From NCBI RefSeq assembly GCF_030348945.1, contig NZ_JAUCEN010000002.1, positions 5,022,001-5,086,000 on the forward strand: a DNA stretch of 64,000 nucleotides. Reading direction: 5' to 3'. This DNA is from Peribacillus sp. ACCC06369 (GTDB taxonomy: Bacteria; Bacillota; Bacilli; Bacillales; DSM-1321). Below, piece after piece: positions 27,127-36,187 of this stretch. The notes under the pieces were generated by a model that ran no database searches, was not told the origin of the DNA, and saw nothing but the letters and a program-made list of their open reading frames with translations. Numbering within the stretch: position 1 is the first letter of the stretch; every line of letters starts with the position of its first letter. The position numbers and the translations under genes are program-made.

Positions 27127-27999
27127 TTAAATATCCCTCATGAAATCGACACCTTTGACAAATTGGACAAACTCTTTGACCAGTTTTAATTCCAGCGACT
27201 TTTCATGATATAACATCCACGTATTCCTAATAAGGGGATTACCTTGCTTATCCAAAAGGTCCCATTGACGAAGATTTTGGTCTTTCTCCAATAAAACGCT
27301 AGGAAGAATCCCATACCCCAACCCATTCCTGACCATTTCTTTGCATGTATCCCCTTTGTCCACTTCCATCCCCACCAAAGGAGGTCCTGAAAAATTATCT
27401 CTCCACCAATTATCAATCATTGTTTTTAAAAGGGCATCGGTCCCATAATCGATCCTCGGCAATGAAGGCAGGTCCCGGACCTCTATTTTCTCCTTAGAAG
27501 CAATACAAATCGTTTCCTCAAAAAGATGGTGCCTTGACCCGGACCATTGATAGTCCCCCCGAACGATCCCCACATGCACTTCTTCCTTATAAATGAGGTT
27601 CAGTACTTCTTTACTCCATCCGGTAGTCACCTGGAAATCCACCTTAGGATATCGCTCACGGAATATTTTTAACAGGCCAGGCAATTTATGCAGCGTAATA
27701 TAGTTGGAAACACCCAGCCGTAATGTCCCACTGATCTCCTGACCCATATTGAACGCTGTCTCTTTTATCTGACGGAGCCTGATCAGCATCTCATCTGCAC
27801 AGATGGCCAGATACTCCCCTTGAGGGGTGAACTGCACTCCTCTTGTTCCCCGCTCCACAATCTTTAAATTGAATTCCTTCTCTATTTGTTGAATTCGTTT
27901 CGTTAGAGAGGGTTGCGAGATATATAAACTTTGCGCCGTTTTAGTAATATTCTTGTGTTCATGCAACATCTTTAAAATATGCCAATCCCTTTCGTTCAT
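27127..27999 (-). CDS. LysR-family transcriptional regulator
   Basis: The start at ATG 27999 begins MNERDWHILKMLHEHKN, the usual LysR N-terminus; longer frames add residues not seen in the family. The 290-residue protein has the winged helix-turn-helix (NITKTAQSLYISQPSLTKRI, residues about 15-35) and a periplasmic-binding-like effector domain (about 90-285). It lies just upstream of the AEC permease and may regulate it in response to a carboxylate. It is the last chromosomal gene before the AT-rich island. Confidence 0.92.
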   Translation of the reverse strand: MNERDWHILKMLHEHKNITKTAQSLYISQPSLTKRIQQIEKEFNLKIVERGTRGVQFTPQGEYLAICADEMLIRLRQIKETAFNMGQEISGTLRLGVSNYITLHKLPGLLKIFRERYPKVDFQVTTGWSKEVLNLIYKEEVHVGIVRGDYQWSGSRHHLFEETICIASKEKIEVRDLPSLPRIDYGTDALLKTMIDNWWRDNFSGPPLVGMEVDKGDTCKEMVRNGLGYGILPSVLLEKDQNLRQWDLLDKQGNPLIRNTWMLYHEKSLELKLVKEFVQFVKGVDFMRDI

Positions 28000-28332
28000 A
28001 ACCCTTCCCCCGATACGCTTTTCCTTGAATGCTTTATCCAAACTGTATCACAAATGGCATGTAATTTTACGATACCTTCCACCTAAGAATAGCCTATGTA
28101 CAAAAAAGCCACCTTTCCCCCTTCCTTTTGGCTTTTGGAAGGACTCCAAGGCGAACAGTTCAGTTCTAGTTTTATCTTGTTGAACGAATGGAAATTTTTC
28201 ATATGCTAAACAATTATACTTTCATTAGGTCTGTCTTTAGTTACAGTTCAAGTTCACGGTGATTCATAGTTATAAACCACTTTTATTAAGGAGAATATTT
28301 TTATATTACCCTTAATAAAAGTGGTTGTACCA
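28000..28332. other. Junction region between chromosome and island
   Basis: The LysR promoter region should lie next to 28000. A 7-bp stem with a T-run near 28103-28137 looks like a leftover minus-strand terminator. From about 28180 the sequence becomes AT-rich like the island. One island edge probably falls in 28.14-28.33 kb. I cannot fix the exact attachment site. Confidence 0.45.
28275..28326. repeat. 17-bp perfect inverted repeat at the island edge
   Basis: AACCACTTTTATTAAGG (28275-28291) pairs perfectly with its complement at 28310-28326 around an 18-base loop. It directly follows the Mrr-like gene stop. It could be its terminator, although the T-run is weak, or part of the island end. 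Confidence 0.7.
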
Positions 28333-29247
28333 TTAAAGCTCAAATTCACTAATATACTTTGGAATAAAATCAAACCAGTTTCTGCCTAACGTTTCATCAA
28401 GCAATTTTAATAAGTCGTTTCCACCTATTAATTCAAGACTTAAATTTTCATCAACAAATTTAATTGACCCTTGAGTAAACCCCTTTGCACCAATTAATAC
28501 TCCCTTTGTTACTTTTGCACTTGTAATTGTCCCTAACAAATTCCTTGGATGATCTACCTCAACATTATCTTTATATCTCTTACACTCAATATATAAAGTC
28601 TCCTTTTTACTTATCACATTGCTTACTGCTATAACATCTTTACCGCCATCTATTGAAGGAGGAGTTAGGGTAACATTATAGCCCAATTTTTTGTATAGTT
28701 TAGCTATTAAACATTCAAACTCACGAGGTTTTAGTGTCAACAATGTATCTACACTATAATCATTTTTAAAATACCGCGCTCTAATTAAAACTTGAGCATC
28801 AAGCAACCCTGTTATAGCGTTGTCCGGTAAATAAAGAAAATTGGCTATATAATATGCATCCAACACATCTAACGCCCTATCTGGTGAGTGCTCGAGAAGA
28901 TCTAAAACCCATGTTAAACCTTCAAAAGCAAATGGAGCCCTGAGAAGTCGGCGATAATATTCACTCCTGTATTTTTTCAAGTTGCCTTTATCAGCAATCA
29001 TCATTTTCCTATTCAGTTCATCTGTACCGTAACTTTGTGTGACAACAATTAACATTCTTAATAAATCTTTAAATTCATCATCACTAAATTCTTGTATTCG
29101 ATTTATGTATTCATTCAAATATTCTTCAGATGGAAAGCAGTTGTTAGGAAACAATTTTGCTCTTTTAGGAGTTTTCATTAAACCAAGCCATTTATCTAGT
29201 GACATATTTCCTTCTTCAATTAATGTTGGACAGTATATTACGCTCAA
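28333..29247 (-). CDS. Mrr-type restriction endonuclease-like protein
   Basis: This 304-residue protein has a C-terminal PD-(D/E)xK nuclease domain of the Mrr_cat type: Glu177 (REFECL), Asp204 in IDGGKDV, and Glu221-x-Lys223 in YIECKRY, then a GVLIGAKGFTQGSI segment. Residues 1-165 are helical and unassigned. Mrr enzymes cut modified or foreign DNA. The start is TTG with GAAGGT upstream; an alternative ATG at 29205 has GAAGGAAAT. It lies outside the recombinase gene at the island edge and may be defence cargo. Confidence 0.82.
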   Translation of the reverse strand: MSVIYCPTLIEEGNMSLDKWLGLMKTPKRAKLFPNNCFPSEEYLNEYINRIQEFSDDEFKDLLRMLIVVTQSYGTDELNRKMMIADKGNLKKYRSEYYRRLLRAPFAFEGLTWVLDLLEHSPDRALDVLDAYYIANFLYLPDNAITGLLDAQVLIRARYFKNDYSVDTLLTLKPREFECLIAKLYKKLGYNVTLTPPSIDGGKDVIAVSNVISKKETLYIECKRYKDNVEVDHPRNLLGTITSAKVTKGVLIGAKGFTQGSIKFVDENLSLELIGGNDLLKLLDETLGRNWFDFIPKYISEFEL

Positions 29248-29331
29248 TTTGCTACCTTCTTTCTTTAAAATATATCTATATTATAAAACAAAACATTACA
29301 TATTTTTACTTAATTTTTAATTTGAGGAAGA

Positions 29332-29359
29332 CAAAAAAACCCACACAACTAATGCGGGT
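29332..29359 (-). terminator. Terminator of the serine recombinase gene
   Basis: On the minus strand ACCCGCA pairs with TGTGGGT (one G-U), followed by seven T residues, directly after the recombinase stop. Confidence 0.75.
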
Positions 29360-30867
29360 CAATGAAATTCAATATTAATTTGTACGCTATCTCCGTCACG
29401 AATTAATTCAATTCTGTCAATAATTTCCTTAGCAAGCGTGTTCAATTCTTTCCTACTAATATCATCTGTGTTCCACGCTTCCTTAAATTGTTTAATTGCC
29501 TGAAGACGGTCTTCGTCAGTTCGTTCATTATCAGCCAACGCAATTGATCGTTCAATAGAACGTATTTCATCCATTTTATCTTGAATTCGAGATTGTAGTT
29601 TATCCGTCTTTGCTTTTAATTGATTTTTATCAAGTAAACCCTCAATATATAAATCCTTTACTCGTTCCAAACCTGTTTCCATTTGGTTTAACTCTTCTTG
29701 TTTACTCTTTAGTGCTAGTTGAAAGGTAGAATTATCACTTTGTTTACTTTGGAATTCACTATTTAGTAATTGCTGTTCATACTCTTCAAGGTCAAACATT
29801 AATTGGGCATATATAATTTCAACGGTCATACCTCTATTTTTACAACGGTTCCCCACACGATCGGTCGTCAAACAAGTCTGAACATAAGTTTTTCCGTTTG
29901 GTTTACTTATAAATGACCTTGTCCTTTTGCATTTACCACAATAAAGCAATTTCGATAACACTTGAATATTTTTCCTTGAACCTTTTGGAAGAATTCTCCT
30001 CGATTCAATAATTGTCAAGATTCTTTGATGTTCTTCTTCGGTTTTTAATGATTGATGAGTACCATTTGCAACAATCCACTCTGTGCGTTCTTTAACTTGA
30101 ACCCCTCGAGCGTTTGGTTTGGTCTTGCGACTATTACCTGTTGTTTTTCCATATATAATTAATCCTAAATGAACTTCGCTGGTTAATACTCTACGAATAG
30201 AATTTTCATGCCAATCAGCATTCTTACTTGTCTTAATACCTAGTTTATTTAATTCCCATGCAATTTCATGTGCAGGCTTCATATCTTCAATAAACATCTT
30301 TTTCATAAGGTTATAGACTTTTGCTTTTTTGGAGTCAATATCAAGTTCTCTTGTTATACGATTATACACGTATGGATATGGTGGAGATCCGTTAGTCCAT
30401 TTACCTGCTTTTGCTCCTTGCTTTTTACCACGAAGCATTCTCTTTTTTATCATCTTATACTCATGGTTTGCAAAGACCATTTCAAAGTTATTAATTAAAG
30501 ACTGGTCATCATCATTGAAATTATATACTTTGTTGGTTGGTGTAATTACTACTGTATTTGACTCTCGGAAAATCCTGCTTAACCGCCCCATATCTTCGAG
30601 GTCTCCACGTATCAAACGATCCAAATCAACAACCAAAACAGCATCATAAAGGTCTTGTTCCACATCTTTTAATAATCGAAGCATTTCAGGCCTCGAATCA
30701 ATGTGTTCAGAGCTTCCTATCTCTTTATATATTTTATACTTTAGGTTGTTTTTGGATATGTACTCCAATAACAATGATTCATGTTTTGCAAGAACATCCT
30801 CTTTACCATCAGTTTCGTCTCTTGATTTTCTTAAATATATCGCTACTTCTTTAATGTTTATATCCAT
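29359..30867 (-). CDS. Large serine recombinase (integrase)
   Basis: This 502-residue site-specific recombinase should insert and excise the island. The N-terminal resolvase domain (about 8-150) carries catalytic Ser15 in YLRKSR, plus Arg residues in VVDLDRLIRGD. A Recombinase domain follows (about 165-280: EIAWELNKLGIKTSKN). A zinc ribbon lies at about 310-350 (LLYCGKCKRTR ... CKNRG), then a coiled coil at about 385-445. Such enzymes recombine short attP/attB sites and need a directionality factor for excision. Most PICIs use tyrosine integrases, so this is unusual. Confidence 0.95.
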   Translation of the reverse strand: MDINIKEVAIYLRKSRDETDGKEDVLAKHESLLLEYISKNNLKYKIYKEIGSSEHIDSRPEMLRLLKDVEQDLYDAVLVVDLDRLIRGDLEDMGRLSRIFRESNTVVITPTNKVYNFNDDDQSLINNFEMVFANHEYKMIKKRMLRGKKQGAKAGKWTNGSPPYPYVYNRITRELDIDSKKAKVYNLMKKMFIEDMKPAHEIAWELNKLGIKTSKNADWHENSIRRVLTSEVHLGLIIYGKTTGNSRKTKPNARGVQVKERTEWIVANGTHQSLKTEEEHQRILTIIESRRILPKGSRKNIQVLSKLLYCGKCKRTRSFISKPNGKTYVQTCLTTDRVGNRCKNRGMTVEIIYAQLMFDLEEYEQQLLNSEFQSKQSDNSTFQLALKSKQEELNQMETGLERVKDLYIEGLLDKNQLKAKTDKLQSRIQDKMDEIRSIERSIALADNERTDEDRLQAIKQFKEAWNTDDISRKELNTLAKEIIDRIELIRDGDSVQINIEFH

Positions 30868-30962
30868 TACGTGCCAACCCCATTTGTCATGTAATATATA
30901 TTTATTATAACAAAATATGGAAAATATTTACATGGAATTATTATATTATTATAAATTTATTA

Positions 30963-31190
30963 TTATTGAAATTGTAATACTTCATTATTTAATGTAGAAG
31001 AAATATTCTTCTCCGCAATTGCATTCATTCCATCTGCTAATCTATAAATTGCACTATCTGTAGGTACATTACTAGTTCCTGTTACCGTAAGCTTTCCAAA
31101 TTTAAATTCGGTTCGTACTAATCCAATTTCTAAAACTTCACGACTAAGTAATTTCACATCTTCATTTATTATTCCAAAATAAGATTTCAT
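30963..31190 (-). CDS. Small protein of unknown function upstream of the recombinase
   Basis: I place the start at ATG 31190, preceded by GAGGTAAGGAAT; an upstream ATG at 31220 has no ribosome site. The 75-residue product has no domain I recognise: a beta-rich middle (VRTEFKFGKLTVTGTSNV) and a helical C-terminal half. Its position just ahead of the recombinase would fit a recombination directionality factor or regulator, but that is only positional inference. Confidence 0.55.
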   Translation of the reverse strand: MKSYFGIINEDVKLLSREVLEIGLVRTEFKFGKLTVTGTSNVPTDSAIYRLADGMNAIAEKNISSTLNNEVLQFQ

Positions 31191-31373
31191 ATTCCTTACC
31201 TCAATTTCACTTTTTTTCATCGCGCGATTTTAAAATATTATATATAGAAGTTTTCAAACTGTAACCTCCGATGAAAAATATTTAAAAAAAGCAGGAAATT
31301 ATAAAGGGATGAATTTACTTTTTATGGAATATTGAATACATGAGTATTTAAGAATAATTAGGAGGTTTTAAAA

Positions 31374-31901
31374 ATGGAACAAAACAGGGAAAAAATTATG
31401 GAGGAATTGGCCAAAAGCTATTATGACTTTTTAATGAAATTACCCTTCGATGACGAACTTTATATGAAAGGAATCAGCGAAGGTAAAAGGAAGTTTTTAA
31501 CAAACTCTCATATCTTTTTAGCCACAAGAAAGCTACCAAAAAAGAACAAACTCTACTCTACAGACTTTATTACCCCTTCCGCCTTAGAAAAAATAAGAAA
31601 TAATCCACTTAAAGGATTAGAACTAGAATACGAACATATAATTCCTAAAGGTAAATATATCCACGAGATCTGTGAGAAAAAAGCAATGAATAAAACACTA
31701 AGCATAGAATTTATTAAAGACTTATTAATACGGTATTTATGGACTGCTACTGTTACAAAGCTCGAACATGACATCTTAAAGGAAATACCTTTTGATTGGG
31801 ATGGTGATAACATCAAAATTAGGTACTCAAATGCTGGTATTACTCTGCTTCCCCATAATGTAAGTTATTTAAATTCACTAAATAAAATTGGAATTTTATG
31901 A
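31374..31901 (+). CDS. HNH-like nuclease candidate
   Basis: This 175-residue protein has a clear ribosome site (TAGGAGGTTTTAAAA). It contains a degenerate HNH signature: EYEHIIPKGKYI near residue 87 (the H-x-x-P of HNH nucleases) and SNAGITLLPHNVSYLNSL near residue 153, fitting the Asn positions. There are no zinc cysteine pairs. It is one of only three plus-strand genes in the island and precedes a membrane-protein gene by 117 bases, so they probably form a two-gene unit. A nuclease effector with a membrane partner would fit an anti-phage module. This is inference. Confidence 0.6.
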   Translation: MEQNREKIMEELAKSYYDFLMKLPFDDELYMKGISEGKRKFLTNSHIFLATRKLPKKNKLYSTDFITPSALEKIRNNPLKGLELEYEHIIPKGKYIHEICEKKAMNKTLSIEFIKDLLIRYLWTATVTKLEHDILKEIPFDWDGDNIKIRYSNAGITLLPHNVSYLNSLNKIGIL

Positions 31902-32017
31902 TAACAAATAAAATAGTAAGACTAACTGACTGGTACATCAGAATTAACTTTATTGTTATTTTTTACAATCAATGGTGATTTGACATACAAAAAGATTTTT
32001 TTTACAGGAGGAGTGCC

Positions 32018-32914
32018 ATGGGAGGGAAAATGTGGGATAAAATTGAGCTTTATTTTTTTGATATCATCGGAATACTAATACCTGGAATTATATTTCTTTC
32101 AGGAATTACTTTTACTTCTTTATTTTTAATATCTGGAGACCTTAATATGAATTTTAATGAAATCTTCTTTATTGATATTTTAATAAAAACAAGTAAAGAG
32201 TTAACTAAAAATATGTTGTTTTTCGTTGTTTTTTTTCTGTTTAATGCTTATTTAGTGGGTATTGTTATAAAGGTTTTATCAAAATTATATTATGAAATTT
32301 TTGAAATAATTTTTGATAAATTTCTAAACAGGAAATTTACTGAATGGTGGAAAAAGAAGCAAAAAAGAAAAGAACCTGATTTAGTTCATTCTGAAAAAGA
32401 TAATAATTTTTGGAATAAATTTATTAAAGAAATATTTGAATTTGGCGTTGATAATTATAGAGGTGCTAATAAAGTTTTATTAGATGAATCAAAAATGATT
32501 ATTAAAAAAAGATACAATACTGATTTCCCTAAAGATGATTGGTTATTCTTTGAAAAATTGTCAAAAATAATAATTTATTCTGAAAATATAAAATGTTTGA
32601 ATGATACTTTTTTAGCTAAATATACTTTTTATCGCTCGTTATCTTTTATCTCTTTTTTACAAATATTTTTGATAGTAGTATTATTTTTTCTAGATTTCTT
32701 TCTAAAAGATTTATTAAATGATTATTCTAATTTATTGAAGATCCCTATATTCCTGATAATAATAAATATAATTTTTTGGTATTCTTTTCATGAGAAATAT
32801 AAGAGATATTTTAGATATTGCGGAAATGAAACTTTAGTAACAGTTTATTACCATTTAAAGAAAACTGAACAAACCCCTGATTCGAATAAGGATAAAACTT
32901 TAATTCTTAAATAA
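32018..32914 (+). CDS. Four-helix membrane protein of unknown function
   Basis: This 298-residue protein has two N-terminal transmembrane helices (about 12-36 and 66-92), a charged cytoplasmic middle (about 95-205, rich in Lys) and two C-terminal helices (about 210-233 and 245-265). The start is ATG after AGGAGGAGTGCC. I do not recognise the family. It is the second gene of a plus-strand pair with the HNH-like gene, in the spot between integrase and head genes where phages and satellites often carry accessory genes. Codon use is extremely A/T-rich. Confidence 0.6.
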   Translation: MGGKMWDKIELYFFDIIGILIPGIIFLSGITFTSLFLISGDLNMNFNEIFFIDILIKTSKELTKNMLFFVVFFLFNAYLVGIVIKVLSKLYYEIFEIIFDKFLNRKFTEWWKKKQKRKEPDLVHSEKDNNFWNKFIKEIFEFGVDNYRGANKVLLDESKMIIKKRYNTDFPKDDWLFFEKLSKIIIYSENIKCLNDTFLAKYTFYRSLSFISFLQIFLIVVLFFLDFFLKDLLNDYSNLLKIPIFLIIINIIFWYSFHEKYKRYFRYCGNETLVTVYYHLKKTEQTPDSNKDKTLILK

Positions 32915-32930
32915 ATGTAGAATGTTATGG

Positions 32931-32961
32931 AATAAGCCATCATTTTAATATGATGGCTTAT
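32931..32961. terminator. Terminator between convergent genes
   Basis: ATAAGCCATCAT and ATGATGGCTTAT pair perfectly around a 6-base loop. It can end the plus-strand cargo pair and the minus-strand head operon. Confidence 0.82.
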
Positions 32962-32992
32962 GGCTTATTCTAGTTTTTATTTATTATTATGC

Positions 32993-34684
32993 TTATTTAA
33001 TTTTTAATAGTCGAATAGCTTGTTCATTGATGACATTACCATCAAGATACATATCAGCAACGATCAATTGAGAACCACGAAGTGCTTGTTGAGTATCTCC
33101 ACTAATATGTTTTACTTCAATGCCTTTCTTAACAAGAGTTCCATATGCTCGACCCAAGTTAACTAGAGCAATTGCTTTATTTCCACCTGCGATATCAGGC
33201 ATAGCATCGGAAATTTGTACTGGTAATCCAAGAACAGTGTAGTACTTGTATCCATTACCATTCTTCATATCTACCAAGTAATAGTTGTTATTACCATCTT
33301 TCAATTTAGATACAGTACTAAAAGTGCTACGATTCATAATAAATGCTGCACCTTCTATTAGCTGTGGATTCATAGAGTTAAACAATCCTAAAATATCATC
33401 AGTGCCAATCGCACCAACAGCAGCAGTTGTAACATATGAGTCAGATGGTAATGTTGCTGTTAAGAAACCTTGTGGTTGTTTTACACCATTACCATTTATA
33501 ATTGCACGGTTAAGTGCATTAGCAATACGTCGAGCAACTAAATCTACAACATAAGCAACAATATCAAATCCGGCATCGTTAATCATATTCTGTGATAGTT
33601 CAACAGCAGCAGTTAGACGCTTTTGTTCTAATGTTACTTTTTCCATTGCGAAATCTTGAACTGTAGCGTTCTCCATTTCATCTAGCCATTGAGCTCCACC
33701 AATATCTGTCTCTTTTAACACATCAAGTCGTCCGCTTACTGATGGGAATTTTTTAGATAGGCTAAACAATGGAGCAACTTCTTCTAACTTCTTTACAATT
33801 TCATCAGCAATACTTGTTGGAACTACTAGTTGTCCTGGAACTGCACTTGTTGTAATTGCACGAACTTCTTCAGAATTAAAATGTGATTTTAAAAATGCTT
33901 CAAAACCACGTTTTTCTACAGTTGTGTCACTTGCACCTAATACTTCAATCATATTTATTTCCTCTTTTCCATCAATTTTTTTATTTAGAATTTCAATATC
34001 AAACTTTAATTTTGAAGTCCGAGTTTCTTCATCATTTGTTAGACCTCGTGCTTCAACTTCAATGGTTTCAGCAATTCCTTCTAACTCGCTAAGCAAATCA
34101 TTTTTCTTTTCAATGAGTGCCTTTTTATTCATATCTTTTACCTCTTTTACTTCTTGAATATTTGGTATTTCAATATCTTCAACTAAATCAATTCCTCGAG
34201 CAGATATTGTAGAGCTTGAATAAGCTGGATCTCGAACAACTGAAACCTCGAATAAATCAAGTTCATTAACAGTACGTTCAAAGTGCGTTCCCATATTACG
34301 CCAAGAATCCTTGACTGAACGAAATCCAAATGACATGTTTTGTAGAATGCCATCTTTAATTAGTTGATAATAGTCTTTACCATAAGATGTTGGAGAGATT
34401 GTTGCAGTCATGTGTAAACCTTGGTCATCTTCAGAAAGTTTCAGTGAATCATTCCTTGTAGAAGCAAGAATTTTTGAATTATCATGCTCTGCTAAAAAAT
34501 GAATCTCTTTTGCATTTTCTATAGCTTTTTGCCATGCACCACGTTTAATTACTTCTTTAAACTTTTGGTTTCGACCAAGCATTTTGCTCTTAGTTTCAGT
34601 TTTATTTACATATCCTCTGACAGTCATTGAACCATCTTCATTCGTTTGAATATCAGTTTTGTTGAACCTAAGTTCCATTTTCAT
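32993..34684 (-). CDS. Prohead protease-major capsid protein fusion (HK97 type)
   Basis: This single 563-residue frame joins two normally separate proteins. Residues 1-165 are an HK97-family prohead protease (VRGYVNKTE; His at 62 and 67, catalytic-type Ser118 in ILQNMSFGF). Residues 185-245 form a coiled-coil delta/scaffold domain. Residues 250-563 are the HK97-fold major capsid protein (TTSAVPGQLVVPTSIADEI, LTAAVELSQNM, NGNGVKQPQGF). Two internal ATGs with upstream purine-rich sites, at 34132 and 33952, could give free capsid chains. The start overlaps the end of the portal gene. This makes the island able to assemble its own shell. Confidence 0.92.
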   Translation of the reverse strand: MKMELRFNKTDIQTNEDGSMTVRGYVNKTETKSKMLGRNQKFKEVIKRGAWQKAIENAKEIHFLAEHDNSKILASTRNDSLKLSEDDQGLHMTATISPTSYGKDYYQLIKDGILQNMSFGFRSVKDSWRNMGTHFERTVNELDLFEVSVVRDPAYSSSTISARGIDLVEDIEIPNIQEVKEVKDMNKKALIEKKNDLLSELEGIAETIEVEARGLTNDEETRTSKLKFDIEILNKKIDGKEEINMIEVLGASDTTVEKRGFEAFLKSHFNSEEVRAITTSAVPGQLVVPTSIADEIVKKLEEVAPLFSLSKKFPSVSGRLDVLKETDIGGAQWLDEMENATVQDFAMEKVTLEQKRLTAAVELSQNMINDAGFDIVAYVVDLVARRIANALNRAIINGNGVKQPQGFLTATLPSDSYVTTAAVGAIGTDDILGLFNSMNPQLIEGAAFIMNRSTFSTVSKLKDGNNNYYLVDMKNGNGYKYYTVLGLPVQISDAMPDIAGGNKAIALVNLGRAYGTLVKKGIEVKHISGDTQQALRGSQLIVADMYLDGNVINEQAIRLLKIK

Positions 34685-35909
34685 TATTCATATCACCTAC
34701 CTTACCTAGCATATTAGGCACTATAATTTCATTTTTTTTAGCGTCATAAAGTACGTGTCCTAGAGACCACATAAAATAATCTTTTTGAATCTTATTTTTA
34801 TCAAGAATTGCTCGACCTTCGTTAACGCTATACAATCCTTTTTCAACTGCAAGACCTACTGTTTCAACTCGTTCCTTTTCAGTGGACCGTAAGATTTCAG
34901 AAGTATCGAAGCGGAAGTAATACCCATTATCCTTTTCATTTTCTAATAACAATGATTTATCCAAGGCCGATTCAATTGAAGTAATGATCGGTGATAAAGT
35001 GTATTGTAAGTAAGCTAAATTTTGTTGAGAGTTTGCACTGTACTTATTGAACTCTGCATTAATTAATGACTCGTCAATACCGAACAGCTTACAAATATCG
35101 GAATTAGTAACTTTTCTTGAGTTTGCTAATTGTAATTGTTCTGGATTTAATGCAATTGGTTTATACTCTATACCTTCTTCTAGAATGACAGTTTTTCCAG
35201 CATTCTTTGCACCACCATATAAACTTTCCCATCCTTCACGCAATCTTTTGATAGCAGCTTCTGATAGCCGATTCATAGATTGGATAACACCAATTGGTAA
35301 AGCACCATTCTTTAATAGATTCTTAGAATAAGCATTTTGTTCAAGCGCTAATTCTAAAATATCTACACCATGTTTCAAGATACCTTCATTACCTGAATCA
35401 ATGATTATGATATCTTCGTAGTTAATTGGAACGTCTCCTGCAAAACCGTTGTAAATTACTTCGATATTTGAAAGAGTAATTCCATTTGTTGTGTACTGTT
35501 TGAATTGAATGTCTTTAGTTTTCAGTGCGTTGAGTGAAAGAATTTTGTTACCTTTCCGCTCCACATAAATAATGGACTTACCATAAAATAAGTAGTCCTT
35601 AACAATTTGCCTTTTAAAGTTTTGACTATCAGTGAAATAGTTTGCTTCGCCATTTAAAAACCTTGTCCTTTTATCAGGTACCTTCACAACATCTTGTCCA
35701 TTTTCTTGATACAAATAGATTGGAAGTTGAGAAATTGTTCCCTCAATCAAATTTAAACAAGCAACTAACGAAGGAATTTTCATGGCTTGTTCCTCTGTTA
35801 TATTTGAACCGCCTAGCAATGAAATAATGGCTAAACCCTGTCCATTACTTCTATAAATGGATCGTTCTTCAACTTCATTTTTCTTGTTGAATAATTCAAA
35901 AAGTCCCAT
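34668..35909 (-). CDS. Phage portal protein (HK97 family)
   Basis: This 413-residue protein matches the HK97-like portal family: the early PSLVACLNLIEGTISQLPIYLYQ region, a central LPIGVIQS segment with AAIKRLREGWESLYGG, and the crown part SDICKLFGIDESLI. A dodecameric portal forms the DNA entry vertex of the head and initiates shell assembly. The ATG is preceded by TAGGAGGTGTAAGG. The end overlaps the start of the protease-capsid gene by 17 bases, indicating coupled translation. Confidence 0.93.
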   Translation of the reverse strand: MGLFELFNKKNEVEERSIYRSNGQGLAIISLLGGSNITEEQAMKIPSLVACLNLIEGTISQLPIYLYQENGQDVVKVPDKRTRFLNGEANYFTDSQNFKRQIVKDYLFYGKSIIYVERKGNKILSLNALKTKDIQFKQYTTNGITLSNIEVIYNGFAGDVPINYEDIIIIDSGNEGILKHGVDILELALEQNAYSKNLLKNGALPIGVIQSMNRLSEAAIKRLREGWESLYGGAKNAGKTVILEEGIEYKPIALNPEQLQLANSRKVTNSDICKLFGIDESLINAEFNKYSANSQQNLAYLQYTLSPIITSIESALDKSLLLENEKDNGYYFRFDTSEILRSTEKERVETVGLAVEKGLYSVNEGRAILDKNKIQKDYFMWSLGHVLYDAKKNEIIVPNMLGKVGDMNNENGT

Positions 35910-35926
35910 TTTTAACCTTACACCTC

Positions 35927-36187
35927 CTACTTTGATATTTTAGATAATATTGCTAAGTATTTTTTTGCATCAGGTTTGGTCCATCTATTTTGGAATACGG
36001 CATCCTTGCCATACTCGTTGAGATAATCACCAATGTACTTCACATTGTTTTGAAGTTCTTCCTTATCAGCAAAGAATCGTTTATCACCTTGAACTAAATT
36101 ATCCAAACCACCGAAAATCATCCAAACAAACATGTTATCAATCCCATATTCTTTGCCGTTCTCACTGAAGTTAAGCATTGTTCTCAA
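35927..36187 (-). CDS. Small protein between small terminase and portal genes
   Basis: This 86-residue protein starts at TTG 36187, six bases after GAGGAGGG, and its start overlaps the stop of the small terminase (ATTGA). I see no known domain. It is acidic and helical with several aromatic residues (FVWMIFGGLDNL). Its place in the packaging operon suggests a head-assembly or packaging accessory. An internal ATG at 36178 has worse spacing. Confidence 0.7.
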   Translation of the reverse strand: MRTMLNFSENGKEYGIDNMFVWMIFGGLDNLVQGDKRFFADKEELQNNVKYIGDYLNEYGKDAVFQNRWTKPDAKKYLAILSKISK

